A DNA stretch of 64,000 nt, from positions 1,860,001-1,924,000 of the forward strand of contig OZ253669.1 in NCBI GenBank assembly GCA_965263375.1, given 5' to 3'. Origin of the DNA: JAJFFW01 sp965263375 (GTDB lineage: Bacteria > Pseudomonadota > Alphaproteobacteria > Caulobacterales > Parvularculaceae). The stretch's first letter is position 1. Every line of letters begins with the position of its first letter. The position numbers and the translations under genes were made by a program. The notes below the pieces were generated by a model, which saw nothing but the letters and a program-made list of their open reading frames with translations, did not search any database and was not told the DNA's origin. This document shows positions 15,859 to 24,671 of this stretch, in pieces.

Positions 15859-18800
15859 ATGCCTAAGCGTTCCGACATTTCCTCAATTCTCATCATTGGC
15901 GCTGGCCCCATTATCATTGGCCAGGCTTGCGAGTTTGATTATTCGGGGGTGCAAGCGGTCAAAGCGCTAAAAGAAGAAGGCTTCCGCGTAATATTGGTCA
16001 ATTCAAACCCCGCGACGATTATGACGGACCCGGAATTGGCGGATGCGACTTACATCGAACCCATCACGCCGGAATTTGTCGAAAAAGTCATCGCCCGGGA
16101 AAAACCAGACGCGCTCCTGCCAACCATGGGCGGTCAAACGGCGCTGAACTGTGCTTTGGAGCTTGACCGTCTCGGCATCCTCAACAAATACGGCGTTGAG
16201 ATGATTGGCGCCCGCGCTGATGTTATTGATAAGGCTGAGGATCGCGAAAAGTTTCGCGCCGCCATGACAAAAATCGGCCTAGAAAACCCGCGAGCGGTGA
16301 TTGTTTCCTCGCCGGAGATCAAAGACGACGAAGGCCTTGTTGTCGACTATGACCGAACTGCCGGCGTGATGGAGGCGATGAAAGCCCTCGACACAGTTGG
16401 CCTTCCCGCGATTATCCGTCCCGCTTTCACGCTTGGCGGCACAGGCGGCGGCGTCGCGTATAACCGTGAAGAATATGAACAGATCATCCGCTCTGGGATT
16501 GACGCCTCGCCCGTCGGGCAAGTCCTAATTGACGAAAGTCTGCTCGGCTGGAAAGAATATGAAATGGAAGTGGTCCGCGATAAGGCGGATAACTGCATCA
16601 TCATTTGCTCGATAGAAAATGTTGACCCGATGGGCGTACATACGGGCGATTCCATCACTGTCGCGCCGGCCCTGACGCTGACGGATAAAGAATACCAAAT
16701 TATGCGTAACGCCTCGCTTGCCGTGATGCGTGAGATTGGTGTCGAGACCGGCGGGTCAAACGTCCAATTCGCCGTTAACCCGAAAGACGGCCGCCTTGTG
16801 GTTATTGAGATGAACCCAAGGGTGTCGCGCTCATCTGCGCTTGCCTCTAAAGCAACGGGCTTTCCCATTGCGCGGATCGCCGCCAAGCTCGCGGTCGGTT
16901 ACACCCTTGATGAGCTTGATAACGACATCACGAAAGCAACCCCAGCATCCTTTGAACCAACGATTGACTATGTGGTAACGAAGATCCCGCGTTTTGCTTT
17001 TGAAAAATTCCCTGGCGCCGAGCCTAATTTAACCACAGCCATGAAGTCTGTTGGCGAGGCGATGGCGATCGGCCGGAATTTCAAGGAATCATTGCAAAAA
17101 GCAATGCGCTCGTTGGAAACGGGCCTTACCGGCCTTGACCCGATTGATGTCGAAGGCCTTGGGTTTGGCGATGACGAAAACGCGCTCCGCGCTGCGTTGG
17201 CTGCGCCAACACCTGATAGACTGCGTGTTGCAGCCCAAGCGCTGCGCCAGGGCCTGCCCCTCACCCAGGTGCAATCAATCACCAGTTATGACCCATGGTT
17301 CCTGGAGCAACTTTTGGAGATTGTTGACGCGGAAAACCAAATTATCCGCGACGGCCTTCCAACCGACAAACGCGCGCTCACAGAACTAAAAGCCATGGGC
17401 TTTTCAGATCGCCGTCTTGGTGCGCTTTGTGAGGGAACAGAACTGCAAGTGCGCGAACATCGCCGCAGCCTTGGGGTGCGCCCTATTTACAAACGCATTG
17501 ACACATGCGCCGCGGAATTTGAAGCCATTACACCTTATATGTATTCCGCCTACGAACCAGGTATGGATGAAGGTAGCTGTGAATCCAAGCCGTCAGACAA
17601 GCAAAAAGTCATCATTCTCGGCGGCGGCCCAAACCGAATTGGCCAGGGGATTGAGTTTGACTATTGCTGTTGTCACGCCGCTTTCGCCCTTGCTGACCTT
17701 GGCATTGAAAGCGTGATGGTCAATTGCAATCCTGAAACTGTGTCCACTGATTATGATACATCGGATCGGCTTTATTTTGAGCCGCTAACCAGCGAGGATG
17801 TGCTTGAGCTGATCGATAAAGAGCGTAGCGCGGGAACCTTGCTCGGCGTAATCGTTCAATATGGCGGGCAAACGCCGCTAAAGCTTGCCGCCGCATTGGA
17901 TGAAGAAGGCATACCCATCCTTGGAACGCCTTATGACGCGATCGACCTCGCCGAGGACCGTGAACGCTTTAAAAGCCTGCTCGATAAATTAGACCTAAAG
18001 CAGCCTCAAAACGCGACATCACCGACACGCGAAGACGCCCTGGACGCTGCGCAACAGGTCGGCTATCCCCTCGTTACCCGTCCGTCTTACGTGCTTGGCG
18101 GACGCGCGATGGAAATCGTTCACGATACGGATGCCCTGCGCGCCTATCTTGAAACAGCCGATATTGAAATAGATGCGCGCCGCCCGCTTCTGCTAGATCA
18201 ATATTTGGAAAACGCCATCGAAGTCGACGTCGACGCCATCTGTGATGGCGACACCGTCTATATCGCTGGCGTGATGGAGCACATTGAGGAAGCGGGCATC
18301 CACTCTGGCGACAGCGCCTGTTCGCTGCCGCCTTACACGCTAGCTGAAGCGACCGTGCGCGCCCTTGAAGCGCAAACCCGCGATCTGGCGCTCGCCCTTG
18401 GGGTTATTGGTCTCGTCAATGTTCAATACGCAATCAAAGACGATGAAATCTATATCTTAGAGGTGAACCCACGCGCATCACGTTCCGCGCCTTTTGTGGC
18501 GAAAGCGATCGGCGCCCCAATCGCGCGAATCGCCGCCAAAGTAATGGCTGGCGAGAAGTTAAGCGCCATGACGCTTCCAAGCCATGAGCCGTCGCATATC
18601 TCCGTCAAGGAAGTGATCTTCCCCTTCGCGCGCTTCCCTGGGGTCGATACGGTTCTTGGGCCGGAAATGCGCTCAACAGGCGAGGTTATGGGCCTCTCCA
18701 CTCACTTTGATAATGCGCGCGCGAAAAGTCTTCTTGCGATCGGTATAAAAATTCCGCTTGAGGGGTGCGTTTTCATCTCCCTTAAAGACAGCGACAAGCC

Positions 18801-19161
18801 GATCATGCGCGGCGCAGCAGAACGCTTGTTGGAAATGGGCTTTAAGCTGATCGGCACAAAAGGCACGGCGGACTATTTCCAAAGCTGCGGTCTTGATGTT
18901 TCCCCAATCAATAAGGTCCTAGAAGGGCGCCCCCATATCGTCGACGCCCTTAAAAACGGTGAAGTTCAACTTATTTTCAACACCACCGAGGGCGCGCAGT
19001 CCATAAAAGACTCCCGCTCTATCCGCACAACCGCCCTATCTTCGAAGATTCCATGCATCACAACCGCAACGGGCGCCCGCTCAACGGTTCGCGCAATTGA
19101 TGCAATGCGCGCCGGAGCGCTTGAAGTTGCGCCCATTCAATCCTATTTTAGCGGATCATGA
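15859..19161 (+). CDS. carB: Carbamoyl-phosphate synthase large subunit
   Basis: 1100 residues. Two homologous halves, each with pre-ATP-grasp and ATP-grasp domains: first half from IIGAGPIIIGQACEFDYSG, second from ILGGGPNRIGQGIEFDYCC; TMGGQTALN and QYGGQTPLKLA mark the equivalent loops. The C-terminal MGS-like allosteric domain begins near FISLKDSDKPIM and ends VAPIQSYF. It joins CarA-derived ammonia, bicarbonate and two ATP. ATG 15859 gives the standard MPKR N-terminus; an in-frame GTG four codons earlier is an alternative. Ribosome site is weak. Separated from carA by about 4.2 kb of accessory genes. Confidence 0.97.
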   Translation: MPKRSDISSILIIGAGPIIIGQACEFDYSGVQAVKALKEEGFRVILVNSNPATIMTDPELADATYIEPITPEFVEKVIAREKPDALLPTMGGQTALNCALELDRLGILNKYGVEMIGARADVIDKAEDREKFRAAMTKIGLENPRAVIVSSPEIKDDEGLVVDYDRTAGVMEAMKALDTVGLPAIIRPAFTLGGTGGGVAYNREEYEQIIRSGIDASPVGQVLIDESLLGWKEYEMEVVRDKADNCIIICSIENVDPMGVHTGDSITVAPALTLTDKEYQIMRNASLAVMREIGVETGGSNVQFAVNPKDGRLVVIEMNPRVSRSSALASKATGFPIARIAAKLAVGYTLDELDNDITKATPASFEPTIDYVVTKIPRFAFEKFPGAEPNLTTAMKSVGEAMAIGRNFKESLQKAMRSLETGLTGLDPIDVEGLGFGDDENALRAALAAPTPDRLRVAAQALRQGLPLTQVQSITSYDPWFLEQLLEIVDAENQIIRDGLPTDKRALTELKAMGFSDRRLGALCEGTELQVREHRRSLGVRPIYKRIDTCAAEFEAITPYMYSAYEPGMDEGSCESKPSDKQKVIILGGGPNRIGQGIEFDYCCCHAAFALADLGIESVMVNCNPETVSTDYDTSDRLYFEPLTSEDVLELIDKERSAGTLLGVIVQYGGQTPLKLAAALDEEGIPILGTPYDAIDLAEDRERFKSLLDKLDLKQPQNATSPTREDALDAAQQVGYPLVTRPSYVLGGRAMEIVHDTDALRAYLETADIEIDARRPLLLDQYLENAIEVDVDAICDGDTVYIAGVMEHIEEAGIHSGDSACSLPPYTLAEATVRALEAQTRDLALALGVIGLVNVQYAIKDDEIYILEVNPRASRSAPFVAKAIGAPIARIAAKVMAGEKLSAMTLPSHEPSHISVKEVIFPFARFPGVDTVLGPEMRSTGEVMGLSTHFDNARAKSLLAIGIKIPLEGCVFISLKDSDKPIMRGAAERLLEMGFKLIGTKGTADYFQSCGLDVSPINKVLEGRPHIVDALKNGEVQLIFNTTEGAQSIKDSRSIRTTALSSKIPCITTATGARSTVRAIDAMRAGALEVAPIQSYFSGS

Positions 19162-19236
19162 AAAAAAGGACGGTCGCGTGATCACCTCACGCAGCCGCTT
19201 TTTATTGCTAAAATTGGATGGAAAGGCCGCAGCGAC

Positions 19237-19710
19237 ATGGATAAAGTTCCGATGACCCGCGCCGGTTATCAACAACTAGAAGAAGAAATCAAGAACCTCA
19301 AAAATGTGGAGCGCCCGGCGATTATTCAAGCGATCGCAGAAGCACGCGCCCATGGCGACCTCTCTGAAAATGCGGAATATCATGCCGCCAAGGAACGCCA
19401 AGGTTGGATTGAAGGTCAAATTCTGGAACTTGAAGACCGCTATACGCGCGCTGAAGTTATCGATGTAACCAAGCTAAATGGCGCGAATGTTAAGTTCGGC
19501 GCGACGGTCGACTTAATTGACGAAGACACCGAAGAAGAAAAAACCTGGCAAATTGTCGGCGATTATGAGGCCGATGTTAAGTCTGGTCGCATCTCCATTT
19601 CTTCTCCAATCGCCCGTGCGCTTATCGGCAAAGAAGAAGGCGACAGCGTAGAAGTCGCAGCCCCAGGGGGCTCGCGCACCTATGAAATCGCCAAGGTTGT
19701 CTTTAAATAG
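19237..19710 (+). CDS. greA: Transcription elongation factor GreA
   Basis: 157 residues, normal length. N-terminal coiled coil with MTRAGYQQLEEEIKNLKNVERP and the acidic tip region GDLSENAEYHAAKERQ; C-terminal FKBP-like domain with IGKEEGDSVEVAAPGG. It rescues backtracked RNA polymerase by stimulating transcript cleavage. Lies 75 bases after carB, possibly with its own promoter. A short 7-bp hairpin (19720-19736) after the stop may terminate it, although its T-run is poor. Confidence 0.96.
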   Translation: MDKVPMTRAGYQQLEEEIKNLKNVERPAIIQAIAEARAHGDLSENAEYHAAKERQGWIEGQILELEDRYTRAEVIDVTKLNGANVKFGATVDLIDEDTEEEKTWQIVGDYEADVKSGRISISSPIARALIGKEEGDSVEVAAPGGSRTYEIAKVVFK

Positions 19711-19776
19711 ATAGAGATAGAGCGGCTCAGCCGCTCCTCATTTATCTCACTTTGTAAGCATTCGAGACGATTGCCC

Positions 19777-20214
19777 ATGTCCCACGCCAGCTCACAGCCG
19801 CACTCAACGCCGCTAGTTTTTGAGGGCGCACAGCGCTCATGGCTTAAGGGCGTTTGGCGCGGCATGCTGAAAAAATGCCCCGAATGTGGGAAAGGCAAGC
19901 TCTTTCGCGGCTACACCAAAACCCACGATTGCTGCAGCGCGTGCGGCCTGGAACTAAAAGGCCACCGTGCCGATGACGCCCCGCCCTACCTTACAATTAT
20001 GATCGTGGGTCATATCATGATACCGCTCGCCCTTGCGATGAAACAGGTTTTTGACCCGCCCTTGGGCCTGCAATTTGCGATTTGGATGCCCGCGATGATC
20101 ATCGCCACATTTTGGCTGTTGCCGATAATGAAGGGCGCATTGGTTGGCCTTCAATGGGCGAACTATATGCATGGCTTTGCGGGCGAAGGCGCAGACGAGA
20201 ACGCGGACGCTTAA
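19777..20214 (+). CDS. DUF983 membrane protein with zinc ribbon
   Basis: 145 residues. An N-terminal four-Cys ribbon (KCPECGKGKLF, then CCSACGLEL) is followed by the family's ADDAPPYL motif and two transmembrane helices (IMIVGHIMIPLALAM and FAIWMPAMIIATFWLLPIM). DUF983 proteins are widespread in alphaproteobacteria; function unknown. ATG 19777 is preferred over a TTG two codons earlier. Confidence 0.85.
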   Translation: MSHASSQPHSTPLVFEGAQRSWLKGVWRGMLKKCPECGKGKLFRGYTKTHDCCSACGLELKGHRADDAPPYLTIMIVGHIMIPLALAMKQVFDPPLGLQFAIWMPAMIIATFWLLPIMKGALVGLQWANYMHGFAGEGADENADA

Positions 20215-20296
20215 ATTAGGCCGACTCCCCCTCGCCAGAATGTCGCAGGCATGGTTATACTTCCTCCATTAACGATAAACATATGAGGGAACGACC

Positions 20297-20401
20297 ATGG
20301 CGAAACGTCTTGGAACTTATTTGATCGTCTTTTTGGGGTTTGCGTTGCTGGCTGGCGCTTTAGGGCTGGTGATTACGGGTATGGCGCCGATTGCTCAATA
20401 G
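20297..20401 (+). CDS. 34-residue single-span membrane peptide
   Basis: ATG at 20297 follows GAGGGA by 6 bases and opens 34 codons ending in TAG. The product begins MAKRLGTYLIVFLGFALL and is one hydrophobic helix with a basic N-terminus (Lys3, Arg4) and a short APIAQ tail, i.e. a typical small bitopic membrane protein. Not a recognised family. It sits between the DUF983 gene and the rpmG promoter, both on the same strand. The strong ribosome site and clean hydrophobic profile support it; there is no other evidence. Confidence 0.6.
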   Translation: MAKRLGTYLIVFLGFALLAGALGLVITGMAPIAQ

Positions 20402-20437
20402 CGGCTGATCGCGATTAGTTCACAGTAAGATTTTTTC

Positions 20438-20465
20438 TTGACAGTTCACGCGATAACGGTATTTT
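20438..20465 (+). promoter_or_regulatory. Likely sigma-70 promoter of rpmG
   Basis: TTGACA at 20438-20443, 16-base spacer, TATTTT at 20460-20465, about 65 bases before the rpmG start. Confidence 0.55.
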
Positions 20466-20530
20466 CCGCCGTTCATTCGCAACGATTTTTTGCGCCTTTT
20501 TGCGCGCCGCCTGTTTTGGGAGCAAGGCCC

Positions 20531-20698
20531 ATGGCCAAACCAACCACCATTAAGATCCGCCTGAACTCCACGGCCGATACGGGCTATTTCTACGTGACGA
20601 AAAAGAACACACGCACCATGACCGAGAAAATGGTGATGAAGAAATATGACCCGGTTGCACGTAAGCACGTCGAGTTCAAAGAAGGCAAAATCAAGTAA
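20531..20698 (+). CDS. rpmG: 50S ribosomal protein L33
   Basis: 55 residues: MAKPTTIKIRLNSTADTG start, YVTKKNTRTMTEKMVMKKYDP core, VEFKEGKIK end. This is the L33 form lacking the zinc cysteines. GGAG lies about 9 bases before ATG 20531; a longer frame from 20438 runs through the promoter and is rejected. Own promoter and a strong terminator downstream. In other alphaproteobacteria rpmG also lies near pleD. Confidence 0.95.
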   Translation: MAKPTTIKIRLNSTADTGYFYVTKKNTRTMTEKMVMKKYDPVARKHVEFKEGKIK

Positions 20699-20728
20699 GC
20701 CTCTTGCTTTTTTAGATTTTAGATTTCG

Positions 20729-20766
20729 AAGCGCCTTTGCTCCTTCTGGAACCGCAAAGGCGCTTT
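20729..20766. terminator. Bidirectional terminator between rpmG and pleD
   Basis: AAGCGCCTTTGC (20729-20740) pairs perfectly with 20754-20765 over a 13-base loop. T-rich on the plus side (TTTAATTTT) and A-rich upstream, so it can stop both rpmG and the convergent pleD transcripts. Confidence 0.75.
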
Positions 20767-20823
20767 AATTTTGAGGCAGAAATTCCCTAAAGTCGAACCG
20801 TCGGCGCTGCGATTAGAAATGCT

Positions 20824-22212
20824 TTACGCAGCGCTTTTGATGACCTTGTTACGGCCCGTTTCTTTGGCCTCATAAAGCGCTTCGTCTGCACGCTTAATTA
20901 GTTTTTGGGCATTCTCAAGATCATCTTTATTAGCATCATCCGTCGTCGCAATGCCGATGGAAACCGTGACCTTCGCCACATCACGCCCGCCATTTAGAAC
21001 AATTTCTTCCACTTCCATTTCACCGCGCAGCCGCTCAGCAATCGCATTAGCCGCATCAATATCAGTGTCGGGCATGGCGATTAAAAATTCCTCCCCGCCA
21101 TATCGGCAGGCTAGATCCATCCCGCGCACCGAGGCTTGGATCCGTTCTGAGAATTTTTGGATAACTTTATCACCCGCATCATGACCATGTGTATCATTGA
21201 TGGACTTAAAGTGGTCTAGATCTAAAATCATCACCGCTAGGGGTTGCTTAGTCCAATGCGCCCGATCATACATTGCGGAAATATGGCTGGCTAAGTAACG
21301 ACGATTGTAAAGACCTGTTAATTGATCCGTAACCGCCATTTCCAGGCTCGCCTGTAGGGACGAGCGCAAATGATCAATATACCGCTTACGGCGTATTTGC
21401 GTCGACACCCGCGCCATCAGCTCGTGCTTTTCAATAGGCCGGGTAAGATAATCATTAACGCCCATCTCAAGAGCGCGTACCAGTTTTCTAGTGTCCCCCT
21501 GGCGCACAACAACCAACAATGGCGTCAGCCGCGTTTCTTCAAAAGAGCGTATGGTCGAACAAAGCCGCAGTGGGTCCGTTGTTTCAATCGATAAGTTCAC
21601 AATAACAAGATCAAAGTCGCCAGACTTCGCCCGCGACAAAGCCACTTCCATATCATGTTCAAGGGAGAAATGGTAATTATCGCCAAGAGTTCTTTGAATA
21701 CGACAGCTTTTTTCTTGCTGATCGTCGATCATAAGAATACGCGGATCGTCTTCAAATATCGTCTCGTCATCAAGCTTGATTTCTTCAACCGCACCAAGCC
21801 CTTTGCCTGTCGCATAGCGCATCCGAATCTCGTCAGTCATCATTTTCAGACGCGAAAGACTGCGCACTCTTGCAAAAAGAGCAACATCTTCAACGGGCTT
21901 GGTTAGAAAATCATCTGCGCCAGCTTGAAGACCGGCGACACGGTCCGCCTGCTGATCAAGGGCGGTGACCATCACAATTGGAATATGGGACGTCGCCGCA
22001 TCATCCTTTAAAATGCGACAAGCCTCAAAGCCATCCATGCCAGGCATCATAACATCAAGAAGAATGATGTCAGGTTGCTCCGCTTTGGCTTTTTCGATCG
22101 CCTCAGGCCCAGAAAGAGCGCCAGACACATCGAAATACTCAGCCCTTAGCTTGGCTTCCAATAGCTTAATATTTGGTTCCAGGTCGTCGACGACCAATAC
22201 GCGCGCCGTCAT
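20824..22212 (-). CDS. pleD: PleD diguanylate cyclase response regulator
   Basis: 462 residues: REC1 (phosphoacceptor Asp53 in LLDVMMPGMDG), REC2 adaptor (about residues 155-275) and GGDEF domain with the active site YGGEEF. REC2 carries Asn in VNLSIE where the acceptor Asp should be, as expected for the non-phosphorylated adaptor of PleD proteins. The inhibitory site RxxD (RGMD) lies five residues before GGEEF, so product inhibition by c-di-GMP is likely. In Caulobacter PleD drives the swarmer-to-stalked transition; the same role is inferred. Downstream of divK by 43 bases, the same order as in Caulobacter. Confidence 0.95.
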   Translation of the reverse strand: MTARVLVVDDLEPNIKLLEAKLRAEYFDVSGALSGPEAIEKAKAEQPDIILLDVMMPGMDGFEACRILKDDAATSHIPIVMVTALDQQADRVAGLQAGADDFLTKPVEDVALFARVRSLSRLKMMTDEIRMRYATGKGLGAVEEIKLDDETIFEDDPRILMIDDQQEKSCRIQRTLGDNYHFSLEHDMEVALSRAKSGDFDLVIVNLSIETTDPLRLCSTIRSFEETRLTPLLVVVRQGDTRKLVRALEMGVNDYLTRPIEKHELMARVSTQIRRKRYIDHLRSSLQASLEMAVTDQLTGLYNRRYLASHISAMYDRAHWTKQPLAVMILDLDHFKSINDTHGHDAGDKVIQKFSERIQASVRGMDLACRYGGEEFLIAMPDTDIDAANAIAERLRGEMEVEEIVLNGGRDVAKVTVSIGIATTDDANKDDLENAQKLIKRADEALYEAKETGRNKVIKSAA

Positions 22213-22255
22213 GCTCTCTCCGTCAGTCTAAGATCGGACACTTATCCTTCGGACT

Positions 22256-22654
22256 CTAGTCCAAATATCTTTTCACTTTCTCAAGAAAATGGGAAACGGA
22301 GATTGGTTTTGCGATATAATCTTTGCATCCCCCAGCGCGAATGCGCTCCTCGTCCCCCTTCATTGCGAAAGCCGTCACCGCAATTATAGGAATATCCGCC
22401 ATTTCAGGGTCTTCCTGTAACTGCGCCGTAACCTGTAGCCCCGAGACTTCTGGGAGCTGTATATCCATCAAGATTAAGTCTGGCGTATGTTCTTTCGCCA
22501 GCTCAATAGCCTCTGGGCCCGTGCGAGCTTGCAAGACATCATATCCTTGCGCGTCTAAGAGATCATGAAATAGCTTCATGTTGAGGTCGTTATCCTCAAC
22601 AATCAGGACCGTCTTAGGGGCCGCAGAGTAATCGATTTTTTCCATTGCCGACAT
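22256..22654 (-). CDS. divK: Single-domain response regulator DivK
   Basis: 132 residues, a lone receiver domain: VLIVEDNDLNMKLFHDLL start, phosphoacceptor Asp64 in LILMDIQLPEVSG, TAFAMKGDEERI and KPIS motif. It shows the DivK hallmark FHDLLDAQGY. DivK controls the asymmetric division circuit (DivJ, PleC, DivL, CckA) in Caulobacter. ATG 22654 is chosen for AAGG 8 bases ahead; an upstream ATG (22675) and a later one (22645) are alternatives. Operon with pleD. Confidence 0.93.
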   Translation of the reverse strand: MSAMEKIDYSAAPKTVLIVEDNDLNMKLFHDLLDAQGYDVLQARTGPEAIELAKEHTPDLILMDIQLPEVSGLQVTAQLQEDPEMADIPIIAVTAFAMKGDEERIRAGGCKDYIAKPISVSHFLEKVKRYLD

Positions 22655-22779
22655 AATACGCCTTATACAATCCATGTGTGGCGATTGTTCTGAGAATATG
22701 GGACGAAGTTCTTAATGAATGTTTATACTAAAGCGACACCAAGAGTTTTAGTGCAATTTTTATGAGGATTTTCTTATAA

Positions 22780-24093
22780 GTGTCTGAAATCAAGACACCT
22801 TTGTCCTTTTGCCGAAAATGCTTGCGCGAGGTGAAAACTGAGGCGCGCGTCTGTCACGCCTGCGACTCAGCGCGAATCGCCGCCCATAGCGAGCTAAATA
22901 CCCTCTCTATCGCCCACCTTGATTGCGATGCATTTTACGCCGCCATCGAGAAAAGAGATGACCCATCGCTTAATGATCGCCCCGTTATCATTGGGGGCGG
23001 CAAGCGTGGCGTCGTCTCAACAGCTTGTTATATCGCCCGCACCTATGGCGTAAAATCCGCCATGCCGATGTTTAAGGCGCTTAAAGCGTGTCCTGACGCG
23101 GTAGTGATTCGACCAAACATAGAAAAATACGTGACTGTCGGGCGTCAAGTTCGCGATATGATGAATGCGTTAACGCCTCTGGTTGAACCCTTATCGATCG
23201 ACGAGGCGTTTATGGATCTTACGGGGACCGAGCGCCTTCACCATATGAGCCCTGCGCAATCCCTTGCGGATCTACAAAACCGCATCGCCAAGGAAATCGG
23301 CGTCACCGTCTCCATCGGTCTTAGTCATAATAAATTCTTAGCCAAGATTGCCTCCGACTATGACAAACCGAACGGTTTTTTCGTCATTGGCAAGGAAGAA
23401 ACGTTTAACTTTCTGGCGCCGCAACCGATCAGTCTTATCTGGGGCGTCGGCAAAGCTATGGAGAAAAAACTGCGCGATGATGGCTTTACCCATATCAAAC
23501 ACTTACAGCAGGCGGAGCAATCATATCTCGCCAAGCGTTATGGAGAGCTTGGTCTGCGCCTTTATAGTCTTGCCCGCGGCAAAGACAGCCGCCATGTGCG
23601 CGCACGCGAAAAAGCCAAAAGCGTCTCAAGCGAAACCACCTTCGAACAAGATGTAAGCGATGTGAAATGGCTAGAGGATCGATTATGGCTTTTATGCGAA
23701 AAACTCTCTATGCGCATGAAAGAGAAAAATTTAGTCGGCAAAGTAGTGACGCTCAAACTTAAAACATCCACGTTTAAAAACCTCACGCGCCGTAAAACGT
23801 TAGAAAAACGCACGAACCTTGCACGCGTCTTATTTCAAGCCGCCTCCCCCATGCTGAATGAAATGGCGAAAGGCGGCGCCTATCGCCTAATCGGTGTAGG
23901 GTTTTCTGATATCGAACCGCCGCAGCAGGCGCCGCAAACACAACTTTTCCCAGATGAAGACCAAAAGCTGACAGACCAAGAAAACGCCATAGATGCTATT
24001 CGCCGCAAATTTGGCGATAACGCGATCGGTTCAGCGCGCGTATTAAAAAAAACCTCAGCAAACCGCCCGGTTCGCCGGTTACCGGAACGTTAA
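22780..24093 (+). CDS. dinB: DNA polymerase IV (Y family) with N-terminal Cys-pair module
   Basis: 437 residues. Y-family palm motifs HLDCDAFYAAIEKR and SIDEAFMDLTG, a helix-hairpin-helix thumb region (ISLIWGVGKAMEKKL) and a little finger domain; a clamp-binding motif QLFPD lies near the C-terminus. An extra N-terminal 40 residues carry CRKC and CHAC, a likely zinc ribbon seen in alphaproteobacterial members. Start is GTG 22780 with GAGG somewhat far (12 bases) upstream; no better start exists. No GAAC-N7-GAAC box was seen before it, so SOS control is not shown. Performs error-prone bypass synthesis. Confidence 0.93.
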   Translation: MSEIKTPLSFCRKCLREVKTEARVCHACDSARIAAHSELNTLSIAHLDCDAFYAAIEKRDDPSLNDRPVIIGGGKRGVVSTACYIARTYGVKSAMPMFKALKACPDAVVIRPNIEKYVTVGRQVRDMMNALTPLVEPLSIDEAFMDLTGTERLHHMSPAQSLADLQNRIAKEIGVTVSIGLSHNKFLAKIASDYDKPNGFFVIGKEETFNFLAPQPISLIWGVGKAMEKKLRDDGFTHIKHLQQAEQSYLAKRYGELGLRLYSLARGKDSRHVRAREKAKSVSSETTFEQDVSDVKWLEDRLWLLCEKLSMRMKEKNLVGKVVTLKLKTSTFKNLTRRKTLEKRTNLARVLFQAASPMLNEMAKGGAYRLIGVGFSDIEPPQQAPQTQLFPDEDQKLTDQENAIDAIRRKFGDNAIGSARVLKKTSANRPVRRLPER

Positions 24094-24185
24094 GACAACA
24101 ATTTCTCAATCAACAAATTGTGCCCGCGCTTGCTTATGCTATGTTGCCCCTTCTAATAATTCACCCCTTTAAAGGTTTAAGCTAA

Positions 24186-24646
24186 ATGAGTTCGATTGAC
24201 GCCCGCCTAGCGGATTTAAATATCACACTTCCAGATGCGCCAATGCCTGTCGCTAACTATGTTCCTTATGTTGTCAGCGGCAATCTTGTGTATATCTCCG
24301 GCCAGGTGTCCCTCGCTGAGGATGGTCTTATGGTCGGCAAAGTCGGGGCGGATATCAGCCTTGAACTCGGCCAAAACGCTGCTCGGGCATGCGCTATCAA
24401 CCTGCTGTCGCAACTTAAAGCAGCCTGCGGCGGTAATCTTGATCGCGTGAAAAAAGTCGTAAAGCTTGGTGGTTTTGTTAACTGCACCCAGACTTCATCG
24501 ATCACCCCCAAGTCATCAATGGGGCTTCAGATGTGATGGTCGACGTGTTTGGCGATGCGGGCAAACATGCGCGCGCTGCTGTGGGCGCCCCATCCCTCCC
24601 CCTTGGCGCAGCCGTTGAAGTAGACGGCGTCTTTGAGATCGGATAG
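24186..24646 (+). pseudogene. RidA-family protein, interrupted by a 1-base frameshift
   Basis: The first frame encodes a RidA/YjgF-like enamine deaminase up to KLGGFVNCT (codons 1-101), then drifts into a false tail and stops at 24536. Adding one C in the CCC run at 24487-24489 restores the family ending DFIDHPQVINGASDVMVDVF, GKHARAAVGAPSLPLGAAVEV and stop at 24646, for 153 residues in total. RidA hydrolyses reactive enamines from PLP enzymes. Either a real inactivating deletion or a sequencing error in a short C-run; everything else about the gene looks intact. Confidence 0.8.
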
Positions 24647-24671
24647 GTAACGCAAGGCGCTCAAGAAATTA

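Noticed and set aside
22680..22730. GTTC...GTTC pair before DNA polymerase IV as a SOS box
   Set aside because: Spacing is 17 bases, not the required 7.
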